64,000 nt of DNA from Porphyra umbilicalis. Taxonomy: Eukaryota; Rhodophyta; Bangiophyceae; Bangiales; Bangiaceae. The stretch covers positions 1-64,000 of the forward strand of contig KV919006.1 in NCBI GenBank assembly GCA_002049455.2. The letters are read 5' to 3'. Below, piece by piece: positions 1 through 11,006 of the stretch; the stretch's first letter is position 1; each line of letters begins with the position of its first letter. The notes beneath the pieces are model-generated. The model was not told where the DNA came from. It saw only the letters and a program-made list of their open reading frames with translations, and did not search any database. The translations under genes and the position numbers were made by a program.

Positions 1-516
1 CGACCGGGCTGCCCACTGTCCCCCAACCAGCGGAACCACACAGACCAAGCCCTTCTCAGGCCCACGCGACCCCATCCCTTCACCCCCGCGCCCATGTTTT
101 CCAACGCACGCCAAACCGCACCGTTTAATCATCACGCACCCAGGCAAGCATGTCCACAGCAAACTGTTCCCCCGTCCTGCTCCCAACCAAGTGGCGCAGG
201 GGGAACTTGGCTGCGCGGAAGTTGCGCAACCGCCACACTACAGGCAGAGGAAGGGAAAAGCAAAAGGGCAGGCAGATGAGTGCAGAAGAGTGCGCGCACG
301 GAGACAGGGTGCTCAATGGTATGGGTGGGGAAGCGGGAGAGCGTCGTGCACCTGCCGCGGTGCGAGGCAGAGCGCGGCGAGCGGCCGATGCGCCGAGCTG
401 TCCCAACTGGTGCCGCTTCAATTCGGTGCCTGGCGTCTGCGCCGCAGGCCCAACTGAGCCAAAGTAAGGCTGCTTGGCCAGTGACGGTGAGCAGGTGTGG
501 CCACGGGGCAATGAAG
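1..516. other. no gene recognised
   Basis: Only short overlapping open frames in all six frames; none has recognisable protein character. No repeat or RNA gene seen. Confidence 0.5.
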
Positions 517-582
517 TAGCTCGCTGCCGAATCAGACGAGGACGATGACGATACAGCGGATGAGGATGCGCCGGGCGGGGCA

Positions 583-1260
583 ATGGTGGCACCTGCGGCG
601 GTAGCGCCACGCGCGGGCGGGCGCACCGGGGCGGCAGGGTCGACGTCGACGGGGTTGTCTTCGTCGGCGGCCGCGGTGGCGGCGGCGGCGGCGGCGGCGC
701 CGGCGGCGGCGGCGGCGGTGAGGAAGGCGACGACCGTTCTAGCTGCAGTCGTCCAGCGGGACGAGGAGTTTGAGGATGTGGGCGAGGATGAGCTCCTGCC
801 GGTGGACTGGATGCCGGGTGAGGATGAGCCCGTGAAGGGGGGCCGTCTCTATCGGCTTGATGGGGTGCTTCTCGACAGTGACGACGACCAAGATGGGGAA
901 GAGAACCTGACTATGGCCGGTGGAGACTTCCACGTGATGGGCGCTGACGAGGCTGGCTGCGGGGTCTCGTTGCTGCAGGCTGCAGTTGAAGACACGGCCA
1001 TCGCGTCGGTGCTGCCGTCTGCGGATACCGTGGACGCTGTCCTGGGGGGGACCATCCCGTACGCGGCTGACGCCGCGGGACAAGAGCATCTGTGTGACAA
1101 GCTGTCGGAGGACCTCATGATGCTGCCGTTGTTTATTGAGCGAGTGCGTGGGCCCGACTTTGTCGCGTGGGCCAGGAAGGATGGGGCTCTTTTTCGCGGC
1201 ATTGCACTGGCCGCCGAGCGCCCCCGTCACCTTCTGCTTTTCAAGCTTATTGCCTGTTGA
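583..1260 (+). CDS. hypothetical acidic protein, 225 aa
   Basis: Not recognised. The frame is open from just after a stop at 517-519, and the codons upstream of this ATG are also acidic (several Asp/Glu in a row), so the true start could lie further 5' or in an upstream exon. Residues 1-50 are Ala-rich, driven by GGC/GCG repeats. Residues 60-125 hold several Asp/Glu clusters. The last 40 residues look like a normal folded-protein sequence with Trp, Phe and Arg. A G/C-rich simple-repeat stretch follows the stop. Acidic N-terminal segments of this kind occur in transposase-like and chromatin proteins, but no motif supports either. It could be the 5' exon of a longer gene. Confidence 0.35.
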   Translation: MVAPAAVAPRAGGRTGAAGSTSTGLSSSAAAVAAAAAAAPAAAAAVRKATTVLAAVVQRDEEFEDVGEDELLPVDWMPGEDEPVKGGRLYRLDGVLLDSDDDQDGEENLTMAGGDFHVMGADEAGCGVSLLQAAVEDTAIASVLPSADTVDAVLGGTIPYAADAAGQEHLCDKLSEDLMMLPLFIERVRGPDFVAWARKDGALFRGIALAAERPRHLLLFKLIAC

Positions 1261-1689
1261 GGAGGCGGTGACGTCGCGATCGCTTGACTATTTAGCCGCG
1301 GCGAGCGGCAGCGCCAAGGCCGGCGGCGGCGGCGGGGGCGGTGGCGGTGGCGGTGGCCAGGGGGGGGGGGGGGGAGTGCAAACGATGCCATGGTCGTAGA
1401 GGAGGACTGGCTTCCATCCCCCACATGCCGATGTGGAGTGCGCTGCGGCCGCGTTCCACCAGGTCATGTGCAGCGCACTTCCGGTGCGGTGAGCTCGACG
1501 GCCACGGCGGGGCATTCTTCATCGCGTTGAGACGCTTCTAACGCTGTAAAGCAATACACCCCCGTCGGCCCGGAAAGTTAATCCACATGGGCTTGAAGAA
1601 AAAATCGGCCCTGGTGACCACGCACAGGCCGATTTCAGATTCCAATGTGGGTCCCCATTGCCAGCAATGACATTTGCGTCCCACCCCCA
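1261..1689. other. intergenic, GGC repeats and G-run
   Basis: Contains a GGC-rich microsatellite (about 1318-1358) and a G13-class homopolymer near 1361-1374. No gene is supported. Confidence 0.5.
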
Positions 1690-2165
1690 GTGAAGCGCCA
1701 CTGCGCCGGGGAAAGGGCAGCGTCAGCCCGAGGCCTCTGTGTGGCGCGGCCATGAGCATCGCCAGCACCTCGCGCAGCCGCAACACGTGCGCGTCGTGGC
1801 CCGCCACCGTCGCCCACGGGAGCAAGGCGGGGGGCTCGGGCTCGGGCACAGTGTCGCCCGTCTCGCCCCGCCGGCGGCGCTTGGTCGCCCCGCCCGACAC
1901 TGACCGGTCGGTGCGGGCGCGCTTGGCCCCGACGGGGCGCACCGGCGAGCCGCCTGCGTCGACGGGCAGGGGGGGGGGGGTGGGCGCACGCGATTGGCGG
2001 CGCTCGCGGCGCTCGCAGGCGCCGCCGCCGCACGCGGGTGGGGCGGCAGCATGTGGCGGCGCACCCCAACGAGCGACGCCACGGCGTCCCGCACGGCGGC
2101 ATGCGCCGCGTCCCGCGCGGAACGCCCACCACGAGACGTTCCGCGCGGCGACATGGTGCTGCAGA
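1690..2165 (-). pseudogene. truncated copy of the ATAD2/Yta7-like gene 5' end
   Basis: Read on the minus strand, this repeats the N-terminal region of the AAA+ gene at 3271-5264: the Lys/Arg cluster (KRRRR), the VPEPEPPALL segment and the start of the AAA module (VAGHDAH, LREVLA) are nearly the same. Homology stops just before the Walker A motif, so the ATPase domain is entirely missing. A long G-run at about 1968-1980 disturbs the frame in the upstream part. It is a duplicated, non-functional fragment lying about 3 kb from its parent in the same orientation. Confidence 0.75.
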
Positions 2166-3270
2166 CGGTGGGTCGACGGACCAGCGCGGGCAAACGACAG
2201 GGCGGCCCCGCGCGCACCCGCGCAGCCGAGCGAGCCGCGCGCGCATGCACGAGGGCGCCTCGGTGTGGTGGCGACGCCGTCGGCAGCGATCGTAGTCGCA
2301 TCGACCAGTTCGTGTTTATACCCGCTGACAACCGAAAGGGCACCTTCTATTATTTAATCACGGATGTTTGTATGAATATTGTAGCCTGCGGATCTGGTAT
2401 GACGTGGCACATGATTTTCTAATCTGAGAAATCATTGTGTGAAGAACTCGTACAGGCATTCGCTTGGGTGCTGTTTCCAGCAGGAGAACAGGAGCGCCCC
2501 GGCGGAAACGGAAAATACCCCCGACCCCGCAAGGCTGTCCCGAGGCGAGCCGTGATTTTCTTTTCCGGCGGGGATGAAATTAAGCCTTTATCAGAGCAGC
2601 CGACGCGATGGAGCGGCGACGCCTGTGCACACCCCCTGGCGCGGGCCCAGACGCGTGCAGCCAAGCGGGACAGACCACGCGACCGTTGGCAGCGGCTTGT
2701 GTCGCCACACCGGGCAAGGCGTTGCCGGATTGTCGACATCTCGTTGGACAGTTGTTGCAAAAGAGGAATTATAAACACCCAAGACGTGGAAATTTCCCTT
2801 CACAGACGGTATACAGTGGTGTAAGCATACGCGGGGATCCGTACAGTACCGGTATACCGTCACGTGACGACCTCGTGCAATCGCATCCACGTTACGTCGG
2901 CACACCGTGCCACGCGCACGGACCACCCACTCGCAGGAGCAATGGACGGTCGACGCACGCCGCTCGGCTGCGGCGGTTTGTGGCTGCCACACACCCCCCC
3001 CCACCCTACATGTTGCAGCGGCGAACGAAACGGGTGCTGCGCTTGCCCCGCTCCGATCGGGGTGTCGGCGCGGTCGACGCCTCGTCCGACGGTTGGACAG
3101 GCGTCTCGACAGTCGTTCGTGTCGCGGCTACCGGCGCGGTGCCCCACAGATGCGGGAGCAGCCACACCGTCCGGTGCGTGCGAGGCCGACCGAGCGGCAC
3201 GTGCGCCACCCAGGGACGTGCGGCCGCCGCTGTCAGACAGCTGGTCGATGGCCGCCAACACCGTCACCAC
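2166..3270. other. no gene recognised
   Basis: Moderately GC-rich DNA downstream (3') of the AAA+ gene. The frame of that gene continues open past its TGA (3271-3273) for more than 100 codons, but that stretch resembles no bromodomain or other known C-terminal domain, so no gene is called. Confidence 0.4.
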
Positions 3271-5264
3271 TCACGCGTCGATATCGTGCGCCACAGGTGC
3301 TGCCTCGTGTACGCTCGCGAGGGCGTCGAGGAGCTGCTGAAAAACGCGCTCCATCTTGTCCACGGGTGCGTGCGTGAGGTGCACGCCGTCCAACGCCACG
3401 TCCAACTCGGTGACGCGGGCACGCGCGACGCCGGTCTTGTGCTGGCGCACGACCGCCTTGAGCGCGTCGACGCCCGGGCACCAATACTGCCGCCGCCGCT
3501 GCTCCGACGCCCCACCCATGCGCACGACCGTCGACCACGTCGTCGCCCACGCGTTCGTCACGTCCTCGGTCGCGTTTGCAATGCCGAGCACCAACACGGG
3601 CGTGTCGACGGGGATGCGGGCCAGCACGCTGCGCAGCAGCGCGGTGGGCGGCCCGTCGGCGGCGGCGGCAGACTCGGCCATCCACATCTCGGCGTCGGGC
3701 ATGTACAGGACCGACGGCGCGACACGGACGGCCGCCGCCACCGTGGACAGCAGCAGCGGCAGCTGCCCGTCGGTGCCACTCGCAGTGAGGGAGAGGAAGC
3801 TGACGTCAAACACGGGCAGGGACTGCAGATGGCACAGCACCGCAGCCCCAACCAGCGACTGCCCCATGCCCGCATGCCCCGCAATCACGAGGCGGTGCGG
3901 GAGGACCGGCCACGCGGCCAGCATGGCGGCGGCAGACGCACTCGACGTCGGCCTGCCCACGGCCTGGGCGGCCCACTCGGCACCGGGGGTGGTCAGCTTG
4001 TCCCGCGGAAAGCGCGTGTCGAGGACCCCCACCACCCGCGACACGGTCGGTTCGAGGAGCGCGCTCAGGCGCAACGGCAGCGGCCGGTGCAGCGCCGGGC
4101 ATACCCCCGCCCGGGCGGTCTGCGCTCGGGAGGCCAGCGCCACGTCCCAGTCCGCGTGCGTCACGTCTGGGAGCGGCGGCGGCGGCGCCCCCCCCCCCCC
4201 CCCACCCCCCCCGCACCACCCCCGACTGTCGCCGGGTCTGTGGCGGCGGTCGCCACCGCCTCGAGACACTGCGGGTCGGTCCGGCGCCACGCGCAGCACA
4301 CGGCTTCGGTGGCGAGGCCCCGGATTTCCGCTCCCGACCAGCCGTCTGTGCGTCGAACGACGTACGAGACCGCCGTCTCGTCTGCCGACGTGCCTGCGTG
4401 CAACTCCATCAGCCGCCGGCGGTCGGACGTGTCGGGCAGCTGAAAGTCGAGCTCCAAGTCAAACCGGCCCGGACGCCGAAACGCCGAGTCCAACAGGTCC
4501 GCCCGGTTGGTCGCGGCGAGGACCAACACGCGACCGCGCGAGCGAAAGCCGTCGAGCAAGGAGAGAAAGGTGTTGACGACCCGCGAGTGGTCGCGGTTGT
4601 CGTCCCGCGTCGCCGCGAGGGCGTCGACTTCGTCGAAAAACAAGATGGACGGGGCCGCCGCGGTCGCAGTGTCAAACAGGCGGCGCAGGCGGCGCTCGCC
4701 CTCGCCGGTGTACTTGGAGAGGATTTCGCCGTTGCGGATGAGGTACAGAGGCTCGGGGACGCCACCATTAGCCGCCCGCGCGTGCGAGGCGAGCACCCGC
4801 ACGCTCAGCGTCTTGCACGTCCCGGGCGGACCGGTCAGCAGCACACCCCGGGGAAGGGGCAGGGGTCGCCCGACGCCTCCTCCGCGCGGCGTGGTGGTGA
4901 GCAGCGCCAGCACCTCGCGCAGCCGCGACACGTGCGCGTCGTGGCCCGCCACCGTTTCCCGCGAAAGCAAGGCGGGGGGCTCGGGCTCGGGCACAATGTC
5001 GCCCGTCTCGCTCCGCCGGCGGCGCTTGGTCGCCCCGCCCGACACTGACCGGTCGGTGCGGGCGCGCTTGGCCCCGACGGAGCGCACCGGCGAGCCACCT
5101 GCGTCGACGGGCGGGGGGAGGGCACGCGGTTGGCGGCGCTCGCGGCACTCGCCGGCGGCAGGGTGTGGAGGCGCCTGTCCAAGCGCGACGCCACGTCTCG
5201 CACGGCGGCAAGCGCCGCACGGTCTTGCGCGGAGGGACCACCCCGAGGCGTCCAACGTCGACAC
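3271..5264 (-). CDS. ATAD2/Yta7/Abo1-like double AAA+ ATPase (frame broken at a C16 run)
   Basis: Two AAA+ modules in two frames. First part (5264 to 4161): basic cluster KRRRR at residues 80-84, Walker A GPPGTCKT at 145-152 (Cys in place of the usual Gly), Walker B ILFFDEVDAL at 207-216, sensor-1 Asn in ATNR, and RRPGRFD. Second part (4299 to 3271): a degenerate second AAA module with GHAGMGQS, VAPSVLYMPDAEMW and VDTPVLVLG, which is the signature of the inactive second ring of ATAD2/Yta7. This family handles histones H3-H4 in the nucleus. The frames join within a C16/C8 tract (4188-4212), which could be a sequencing length error or a real break. No bromodomain is seen after the second module. 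The ATG sits directly beside a dispersed repeat starting at 5265, so the real N-terminus may be lost or lie downstream. Confidence 0.78.
4188..4212. repeat. C16-A-C8 homopolymer tract inside the AAA+ gene
   Basis: Sixteen C, one A, eight C. On the coding strand it encodes a Gly/Pro linker in whichever frame is used, and the coding frame changes across it. Confidence 0.9.
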
Positions 5265-5392
5265 GCCCTCAGATCCCTGAGGACACGAATGCAGACTGCC
5301 ACCTCTGAAACGGAGAGCAAGTCCCGTGATCTAAGTATATGTGTGCATCACTACACTTTGAGAGCACCCTGTCCTAAAGGCCAGGGAATTTG
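5265..5392. repeat. 128-bp dispersed repeat, copy A
   Basis: Begins with the palindrome TCAGATCCCTGA and matches 57642-57769 over the same 128-bp length in the same orientation, with only a handful of differences. The high identity over 52 kb suggests a recent mobile or gene-converted repeat. It abuts the first codon of the AAA+ gene. Confidence 0.85.
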
Positions 5393-5510
5393 CTACTGTA
5401 TCCTCGCCAGATGTGCAGAAAAGAAGAGGAGCTGATGTTGATTTCCAGGCTGCATGGGCACATGTAAGCAATCAGGAGCCCCCACTGCTGCTGCTTTCTC
5501 CCAGTGCATC

Positions 5511-5960
5511 AGCTTCCCTCCATCGCCGCTGCCTCCTCCCACCGCCGCTGCCTCCCCACATCGCTGCTGCGCCCCCCCATCCCCGCTGCGTCCCCCGATT
5601 CCTGCTGCCTCCCCCCACCGCCGCTGCCTTGCCACATCGCTGCTGCGCCCCCCCATCCCCGCTGCGTCCCCCGATTCCTGCTGCCTGCCCGCTTTCCTAC
5701 TGTGTCCCTTCTTCGCTTCTGCCTTTCATCACAGGTTCTGGCCCTCCCTACCAGGCCTCCGCCCCCAGCAACCGCTGCCCATTTCTCCCACCAGTGCTAC
5801 TCCCCCCTTCACTAGTGCTGCCCCCCCCCCACTCGTGCTACCCCCCCCCTACCCGAGCTGCCCCCCCCCCCCACTGGTACTGCTCACCCCGACCGGTGCT
5901 GCCCCCCTCCCACCCGAGCTGCCTCCCCCCCCTCAGGTACTGCCCACCCCCACCGGTCGG
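5511..5960. repeat. C-rich minisatellites
   Basis: Two copies of a 76-bp unit begin at 5557 and 5633 (each starting CACATCGCTGCTGCG), followed from about 5790 by shorter degenerate units of roughly 30 bp with runs of 7-12 C. Open frames here are Pro/Ala/Cys low complexity and are not called as genes. Confidence 0.8.
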
Positions 5961-6717
5961 CGCAGCCACAGCGGCGACCATAGCCACGGAATGGTGTGAC
6001 AAGGACACCTGGGTCAGGAACGGGAGGGAGGCGGCAGCCCCCATCAGCGGCGGTGGTCGCCAACCCTCGGAAGGGACGACGATCAACGACAGCAACGCCC
6101 AGCGGCGGTGGTGGTGGCTCGCGCTTGTGTGGGGCGGCGAGCGGCGGCGGTCGTGCACAGTCGTCATGCATGGCGCGGCAGCATCGATGGCCCATCCCTG
6201 TCAAATGCCCAGGCCAACGGAATCAACGGCTGCGTATCGAGTAAAATGATATTGGCCCCGTTTCAACAGTAGCGAAATATCATGTGATAGTAAGTATCCA
6301 ACAAATATAGTACAGTATTTATTGTCCATTCGCATTCTCCATTCCACCCCCCCAAACGCCAACCCTCCTTGGCGGCAAATCGCCGCCAAACCAACCGAGC
6401 CAAGGCTAGCTTTATCTCGCCTCACGTCAACGGCTGTAGACGGTTCTTGGTCTGACTCTTCTGCTCCATTGTGCACTCCCGAAGACACGTGCTCACATCG
6501 CCCACCTCCGCGGCCTCCTTTTCGCTCTGCAACAGAAAACAAACGACAAGTACCTGACTTGAGGCGGCAGCCGCTCCCCCCCCCTTCTCGGAGGGGAGCT
6601 CCTCAGAAGTCTCCCATCCGAGGGATGAATCGGCCGCTTCACTTCCGCGGTCCACTACCACACACCCCATCACCCTCTTGGGTGCGCTCCCGTTCGGGCC
6701 ATCGCCTGCTCATCCCC
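5961..6717. other. no gene recognised
   Basis: 3' flank of the minus-strand gene that ends at 6718. Mixed composition; short frames only. Confidence 0.4.
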
Positions 6718-8118
6718 CTAGCCCGACGGAACCCCGCGCGCAGCAGCCACCTCATTATAGTGGCGTATCAGCTCCCCACGCATGCACACCCTCGCCGACG
6801 GTGGTTCGAGGAGAAGTTGTCCCAGCACACTCCGCAGTACGGCCACCGCTGCATAGAATTCCTTGGGGCTCTGAAATCCGCCAACAAACGCCCACGCGGG
6901 GTCATCGTCCGGCCACCCGCCCACCTCGGCGTGGGCAGCGAACCAGGCGGCGACCGTATACACGCGCGAGACCGTCCACACGTGGGGCGTTAAGCGAGGG
7001 TCGACTTCGGCTGCGTACGAGAGCAGGGCCACGGCATCCGCAGCAGCAGATGGGGACAGGTGAGCTTCAGCAACGAGGCGGCCGACAAAGGCGCCCACGT
7101 CTGCCGTCGGTTCGTCTCCAAAGAACACGGCTACGGGGTCGTCGGCGGGCGGGAAGGAGGCGGGCTCCACGGGCAGTGGGCGTAAGGCGCCCGCCACTGC
7201 CGCGGCAGTCGTCGATGCGGTGCGACGCGCCGGCGTGTAGGCATTGACGGCGACGATGAGGTTGTACCACGGCAACTCCGCTCTTTTGTCGACGGACGTA
7301 TAGACAAAGACGCGGGCGGCTTCGGCGAGGATTGCAGCCGCGGCAGCCTCCTGCGACGCGGCTGCCTCGGAAGCCGCAAAGAACGGGGCGATGGCGGCGT
7401 TGTGGGTGGCCGCTGTGGCGGGGTATTGCTCAACGACGGCCGTGAGGGCAGTGCCAAGGACTATTACCAGGTTGTCGGGGGTCAGCTCCGTGACGAGGGA
7501 CGGAAGGGGTGCGGCGTCCCTGGATGAAGAAGGCCACGATGATGCAGGCGGCATGCCGTCACTGCCCCTGTCTTCGCGTCCGCGTTCAACGGGGTCCGCT
7601 ACAGGGTGACTGCTACTACTCGACTGCGACCCGATGACGCCGGCGATACAGCCCCCCAATGCAAGCAGCAGGGACGGAAAAACGTCTTGGAACTCCATCG
7701 CCAGGGAAGGAAACGGGCGCACGGCACCACGGGTTGTGGAGCCAGCATGCCGGTTGACCGCGCGGCTGTGGGCAAGGCGAACAATAGTGTCTGCTTTCTG
7801 GCGGCGTGTTGCCGAAAGCGCCTGAGGCGCCGCCGCCGACATGGCGATCCCGTAGGACGTGGCTCCGACCCGCCTTTCCTCCTCGGATGACCGATCGATG
7901 CAGGCGAGGGAATGACGCGCAGCGTGGTGGCGTCTCGGAGAGCGCACTTTGGCAATCGTGGGTGAGACGGCTTTGGCGGCTTGGGCGGCAATGCGAACGG
8001 TAGTCGGTACCGGCGACTCGTCGGAGGCGGTAGCTCTTTGGGCACAAGCAGGAAACCACAGCTGCCTCAAGTAGCGCCTCATGGAAAGAGGGGACACCGG
8101 GGGCCGAGCCTGCGGCAA
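6718..8118 (-). CDS. uncharacterised protein, 466 aa, duplicated locus
   Basis: Not firmly recognised. Residues 1-130 are basic and Ser/Arg-rich; about 130-230 are linker-like; about 190-460 are rich in helix-forming Ala/Leu/Val with a conserved-looking end (WAFVGGF, LRSVLGQLL, MRGELIRHYNEVA). That part loosely recalls the helical cyclin box of Pho80/PCL-type cyclins, but the resemblance is weak. A second reading frame upstream (8572 to about 8090) is also conserved in the paralogue at 11.7-12.1 kb (RRRLVAIV, LVAPSVLCTLLAATGQGPG), so the true gene may begin there with a small intron near 8090-8060. The paralogue at 11007-11951 keeps the same frame for the first ~130 residues, which supports this as coding. 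Confidence 0.5.
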   Translation of the reverse strand: MPQARPPVSPLSMRRYLRQLWFPACAQRATASDESPVPTTVRIAAQAAKAVSPTIAKVRSPRRHHAARHSLACIDRSSEEERRVGATSYGIAMSAAAPQALSATRRQKADTIVRLAHSRAVNRHAGSTTRGAVRPFPSLAMEFQDVFPSLLLALGGCIAGVIGSQSSSSSHPVADPVERGREDRGSDGMPPASSWPSSSRDAAPLPSLVTELTPDNLVIVLGTALTAVVEQYPATAATHNAAIAPFFAASEAAASQEAAAAAILAEAARVFVYTSVDKRAELPWYNLIVAVNAYTPARRTASTTAAAVAGALRPLPVEPASFPPADDPVAVFFGDEPTADVGAFVGRLVAEAHLSPSAAADAVALLSYAAEVDPRLTPHVWTVSRVYTVAAWFAAHAEVGGWPDDDPAWAFVGGFQSPKEFYAAVAVLRSVLGQLLLEPPSARVCMRGELIRHYNEVAAARGVPSG

Positions 8119-8845
8119 GGCGCTGCGCTGGGGTCCACCCCTTTGCGGCCTCCCAATAGTCAGAGAGGGCCGTCATCGAGTGTCGTGTCCCGCCCGGCCC
8201 CTGGCCCGTGGCGGCCAGCAACGTGCACAGCACGGACGGTGCGACCAACGCAACGTGAGAGCTGCATACGAGCTCAAGCTTGGGGATTTGAAAGGACGCG
8301 GCCGACGTTTTCCTAGGCGTGGCTGAGGCGCACGCCGTCGCGGGGACGATGGCGACAAGTCGTCGGCGGCCAACGAAAGAGCAGGCCCCCAGCGGCCGCA
8401 AGATGGCCAGCGTGCTGCCAAAACGTTGACACGGGAGCGGAACAGCCGCCGCTGCCGAGGCCGGGCCTCCAACCCGCGCTCGCCTCCGCCGCGGGTCACC
8501 TGCGGCGGGTGGCGCGGGTGCAAGGTGCAAATCGTTTGAAAAGCGGCACCATCGTTTTGATGACGCGAGCAACGAAGACAGTTTTGACCAATAGATGTGT
8601 GATGCGAAAAATCATGAATGGATGGATTCTGGCTGTTGTTGGGAACAGTAGCCGTTGCTGTCAACGTTTCAATATGAGCGCGTCATCATCTTGCGTGTCT
8701 CGTGTGGGCGATGTTAGACGAACGCATACGTATGCGTGTATATGCAGGCACTGAACGTACGCCTCCATGGAGAATGAAGCTTATGTGGCAAAGTGAGCAT
8801 CCTTGTCGAACAGGAATACGCGCGGCTGGTGCAGTCAACGGACCT
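7880..8845. repeat. segmental duplication, copy A
   Basis: Matches 11575-12510 at roughly 80% identity in the same orientation, with small indels. It covers the 5' third of the gene at 6718-8118 and about 700 bp upstream, including the segment ending ACGTACGCC near 8765 (12440 in copy B). Confidence 0.8.
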
Positions 8846-9786
8846 AGCGTTTGGAAGCATCCTTGTCAGGGCAGGGTCACGTTCCGCTGAAGCGCTGTGC
8901 TCTGGTGCGTCCCAGACTCCAGCTCGTGCCTCTCGTCAGCGGCGTCTTCACATGAGCTGAAGCCCACAGGCGTACTCGAGGGCGATCGGTACCCGTCGAC
9001 GTCAAGGTCGATCACTTTGCCAGGGCGGTGGTCGGACGGCGGGGAGGCGCCGCCGCCGCCAACACAGTCGCTGGTGCCCTTGCCGCCGGCACCCGGCATA
9101 CCACGCTGACGGGCTGGTGGGGGAGGAAAGGGCGGGGTGAGGAGGCAATGCACTCAGCCTAGGTTATTGTTGGACTTCGGCGAGCGACACCAGGAGCAAA
9201 GGAGCAGGAGGGGGGGAGTGGGTGGGGGGGGGGTAGATTGTGAGTCGCCACCGGCCGGCACATATGTGCCACCGCCGCCGCCAGAGTCATGCATGACTCT
9301 GGCGGTGACGCCCGTGGACGTGCGGTGCTCAGTGGGGCCATGGACAAACCACCGAGAGACAATTGTAGTCCTGTGTCCATCGGCGAGACCTGTCCTTGTC
9401 GCTCTGCGCCACGTCGTCAGCACCACGTGTCCAGCCGAGAAACTCGGCTGTATTGTACAGGCACCCTTGGCCAAAACTCACCTGTGTGAAACACACTCGA
9501 GTCGGCTCCACAGACCTCTTTTTTTACACATTTTGGTGCTGCCCAGTCTCCCGCATCGCCGTCTGCCCCGCCGCGACCGCTATCAACATCCGAAGCCGCC
9601 AGCTCCTCCCACGACGAGGGGACTGTCGCCCGCGATGATGAATTGACGTATCCTGGGCCACTCTCGGTGCATCACGAGCGGCTCAACGCGCACCGGCAGA
9701 GGTCGAGGCGGCTCCACAAGAATGCACAGACGGTTGCTCATCTGGCGGGTTGTAGCATCGTTGGGGGTGCAGATGCGCCCCACATG
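8846..9786. other. intergenic with palindromes, no gene recognised
   Basis: Apart from the palindromes at 9258-9305 and a short G-rich stretch near 9205-9235, nothing is recognisable. Open frames are short and overlap on both strands. Confidence 0.4.
9258..9305. repeat. two perfect palindromes side by side
   Basis: GGCACATATGTGCC (14 bp) at 9258-9271 is followed after six bases by a perfect 28-bp palindrome at 9278-9305, whose half-site is CCGCCAGAGTCATG. No loop bases. It could extrude a cruciform or bind a dimeric protein; function unknown. Confidence 0.9.
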
Positions 9787-10420
9787 CTACGCGTTGGCGA
9801 TTTGCTGCGCCAAGTGCAGACCGCGGGGGGGGGGGGGGACCCCTCGCCCACCGCCCGCCGCCGCCGTCGACGCCCTCCCGGCGGTGGCAGTGGCGGCCGC
9901 GCCCGCCGCCACGCGCAGCCGCGACGCCGTCACCGCCGACGCCCCCGCCCGCGTCGATGTCGGTCCGCCGCCGCCGCCGCGGCGGGGGCGCGCGCGGGCG
10001 TGGGCGCCGTCGGCGGGTGCGGCCGACGCAGACGGCGGCAACGGTGTGGCGGCGGGGTGGCCGTGCACCGTTCCTGGAACCGCCCAGTTACTCCGCCCAT
10101 GGTGTAGCTGTGGAGGGTACGGCGGTGAAGGTCGCTCCTGCTCCGCGTGGTCTGGACTGCCGTCGGCGGCGCTGGGAGTCATCGGCGGCGCGGCGCCCGC
10201 ACCCACTGCGGCGGCCCGCGGGCGGCCGGCACGACCACGGCGGGCACTGCGGCTACACCCACCCCCCCCCCGCGTGGATCGCGGCCAAGTGTCCCCTTTT
10301 TCCGCGCTACCAGATCCGTCCGCCCGTCGACGTTGTTGAGGTCTGCATTGAGCGCAAGACCGCGCCACCGACGAACAAAGGGAGCACGCCCCCGAGAGGG
10401 GGATCGAAGGCCGAGTGACA
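9787..10420. repeat. GC-rich low-complexity island
   Basis: CGCCGCC/GGCGGC-type trinucleotide-like sequence with a G12 run at about 9828-9839. All long frames here (both strands) are Ala/Pro/Arg/Gly low complexity, the pattern expected from composition alone. Confidence 0.6.
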
Positions 10421-11006
10421 AAACTCGCCAGAGGCATTCTGCTTCAGCTCCGGCTCGCACACAGACTCCTTCGGTGCGAGCGACATGGGACTCGGAAATT
10501 GGCACGAGCTGCGAAGCAGAAAGACGCCATCGGGAAGTCGGGGAACGGGCGCGCGAGGGGACGCCAACACATTGAGTTCTGAGGGGCTAGATAATAGACA
10601 CTAGTGTGGGAGCCACGTGCCGACGGGAGCGCGCCAAGCGCATCGTCGCGGTGTGGACGTTTGAGCCCATCCTTGACCACTTGTGGGCGCACACGTGGGC
10701 GATGGCCTGATGGCCGACCACGGCGCCGCTGGTAGGTAGATGACCAGAGGGTGGTGAGGCCAGAGAGGAGATAGACCGAGAAACAAGCAACAAAATGCCA
10801 CCACACCACCCAGAATCTCAACAGACGCCGCACGAGGCCTCTCGCAACCCAGCGTTGGCGCCAGGCTCACCGGCATCCGCCGTCGCGCCAGTAGCCCCAA
10901 CGGCTGCCAAGAGTGCGGGCCCGCGCACCGCAAGATGTCAAGCATCCGCTACTTCGCTGCCGCAGCCACCACGTCGTCGCCAAAATCGATAAGATGCAAA
11001 ATAACC
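10421..11006. other. no gene recognised
   Basis: Downstream flank of the decayed paralogue at 11007-11951. Only short frames without domain character. Confidence 0.4.

Noticed and set aside
2608..4443. Plus-strand frame of 611 codons opposite the AAA+ gene
   Set aside because: It is antisense to clear AAA+ motifs on the minus strand; Arg-rich composition is the shadow of GC-rich codons.
5413..6249. 278-codon Pro/Cys/Leu-rich frame
   Set aside because: Runs through the C-rich minisatellites; composition explained by the repeats.
6718..7420. Firm cyclin annotation for the C-terminal part of the 466-aa protein
   Set aside because: Only spacing of a few hydrophobic and Gly residues recalls Pho80-type cyclins; no conserved Arg/Lys-Glu pair could be placed.
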